Shown: positions 11,547 through 12,333 of the stretch, one piece after another
Layout: each line of letters opens with the position of its first letter
Numbering within the stretch: the stretch's first letter is position 1
Origin: SZUA-521 sp041738285
GTDB taxonomy: Bacteria; Pseudomonadota; Gammaproteobacteria; Pseudomonadales; Azotimanducaceae
DNA length: 12,333 nt
NCBI GenBank assembly: GCA_041738285.1
Contig: JBGSQB010000032.1
Span: 1 to 12,333, forward strand
Direction of reading: 5' to 3'
Program-made: the position numbers and the translations under genes
Notes under the pieces: model-generated
Told to the model about the DNA's origin: nothing
Seen by the model: the letters and a program-made list of their open reading frames with translations, nothing else
Database searches by the model: none

Positions 11547-12333
11547 CTACTTGCGGGTGAAGAGCGCGATCGACTCGCTGTGGGATGTCTGCGGAAACAT
11601 GTCGACCGCCGCCAGGCGATCGAGCCGATAGCCGGCGGATGCGAGCACCTTGGCGTCGCGAACGAACGTGCCGGGGGCGCAGGAGACGTAGACAACGCGC
11701 GCGATGCGCTGCTTGGCGATCCAGCCTGCGAGCGCGGCCGCACCGATGCGTGGCGGATCGAGCACCACGCTGTCGAACCGGTCCCTGGGCAGCACGAGCA
11801 CGTCATCCTGCAGGTTGCGAACGGCGAACTCGACGGCGAGGTCATGACTCAAGGCATTATGTCGCGCACGCTTGATCATCGCGCCACCAACCTCAGCGCC
11901 AAATACGCTCGCGCCCGCGCGGGCCAGCGCCAGGCTGAAGTTGCCGAGACCGCAGAAGGCGTCGAGCACGCGGGCGTCGCTGCCAACCCCGAGCCACTCC
12001 ACGACGCGGCCTACGAGCGCGCGATTGACCGCTGTGTTCGCTTGCAGGAAATCGCCCGGCAGATACTCGAGGCGCACCTTGAATTCCGGCAGCAGATAGC
12101 CCGGCGCGCAATCGCGCGGTGAAAAGTGAATGGCGACTTCGCCGGCATCGTCTTCGGTCGCGAAATAGCAACGCTCGACGCGCGCCCAGGCGCACCAGCG
12201 CTCGAGATCGTCTGCGTCAGCAGTGCCAACCAGGCGCACACCCACGACCGGGTTCAATTCGCCGGTCTCGGCTTCCGACAGCGCGACTTCTACATGCCCC
12301 ACCGCGCGTGGCGCGGTCAGCGTGCCGAGCAGC
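11547..12333 (-). CDS. RlmD-like class I SAM-dependent RNA m5U methyltransferase (5' truncated by window edge)
   Basis: The C-terminal 262 residues of a TrmA/RlmC/RlmD-type RNA (uracil-5-)methyltransferase are present; the frame stays open through the right window edge, so the N-terminal TRAM and Fe-S parts are outside. Motifs in order: GDFLQANTAVNRALV (base-binding Gln), and DAFCGLGNFSLALAR (SAM motif I). VVLDPPRIGA (motif IV) and VYVSCAPGTFVRDAKVL (nucleophilic Cys) follow. The end is DMFPQTSHSESIALF, with the catalytic Glu in H-S-E. The H-x-E-S-x-A-L-F ending is closer to RlmD (23S rRNA U1939) than to TrmA or RlmC, but subfamily assignment needs the missing half. The GTG at 12302 is internal. 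It converges on the isomerase gene, with the inverted repeat between them. Confidence 0.9.
   Translation of the reverse strand, partial: LLGTLTAPRAVGHVEVALSEAETGELNPVVGVRLVGTADADDLERWCAWARVERCYFATEDDAGEVAIHFSPRDCAPGYLLPEFKVRLEYLPGDFLQANTAVNRALVGRVVEWLGVGSDARVLDAFCGLGNFSLALARAGASVFGAEVGGAMIKRARHNALSHDLAVEFAVRNLQDDVLVLPRDRFDSVVLDPPRIGAAALAGWIAKQRIARVVYVSCAPGTFVRDAKVLASAGYRLDRLAAVDMFPQTSHSESIALFTRK

Noticed and set aside
1..12333. CRISPR array, integrase, phage genes or a known defence system
   Set aside because: No regularly spaced repeats and no matching protein motifs on either strand. All substantial genes are metabolic, transport, regulatory or RNA-modifying.

Overview
The window is high-GC DNA with densely packed genes. 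It most resembles a free-living proteobacterium, probably a gammaproteobacterium of the Xanthomonadales/Nevskiales/Steroidobacter type. The reasons are a DcaP-type outer membrane porin, NudC with its zinc ribbon, Pseudomonas-like REP repeats and a DUF3604 lipoprotein. No plasmid, phage or CRISPR signature is visible. The taxonomic guess is inference only.

Left part (1-2015): the 3' end of a DcaP-like porin gene, then tRNA-Arg(CCG) on the minus strand. About 150 bp upstream of the tRNA lies a degenerate copy of its promoter and first 19 nt. A 65-nt interrupted hairpin and an 18-bp perfect palindrome sit between the two copies. A small DUF3081-like gene and a cluster of REP-like repeats follow.

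Middle part (2016-7290): a plus-strand MFS exporter converges on, and overlaps by 6 bp, an unrecognised 348-aa minus-strand protein. Upstream of that protein on the minus strand are an AraC-family regulator and a DUF3604 lipoprotein with PHP-like metal-site motifs. The DUF3604 and AraC genes are 22 bp apart and probably form one unit.

Right-middle (7295-10222): a minus-strand operon nudC - VOC/glyoxalase-fold protein - NAD(P)-dependent aldehyde dehydrogenase, closed by a strong intrinsic terminator. That terminator lies only 22 nt upstream of the DUF3604 start codon. Divergently, from a 46-bp intergenic region, run a DUF2237 gene and a sugar-phosphate-isomerase-like TIM barrel gene on the plus strand.

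Right edge (11430-12333): a 105-nt nearly perfect inverted repeat whose arms are themselves hairpins, probably a non-autonomous mobile repeat. It is followed by the C-terminal part of an RlmD-like RNA m5U methyltransferase on the minus strand.

Most genes are recognisable housekeeping or accessory enzymes. The least explained items are the tRNA-promoter duplication with its hairpins, the unknown 348-aa protein, the DUF3604/AraC pair with a terminator in its leader, and the nested inverted repeat.
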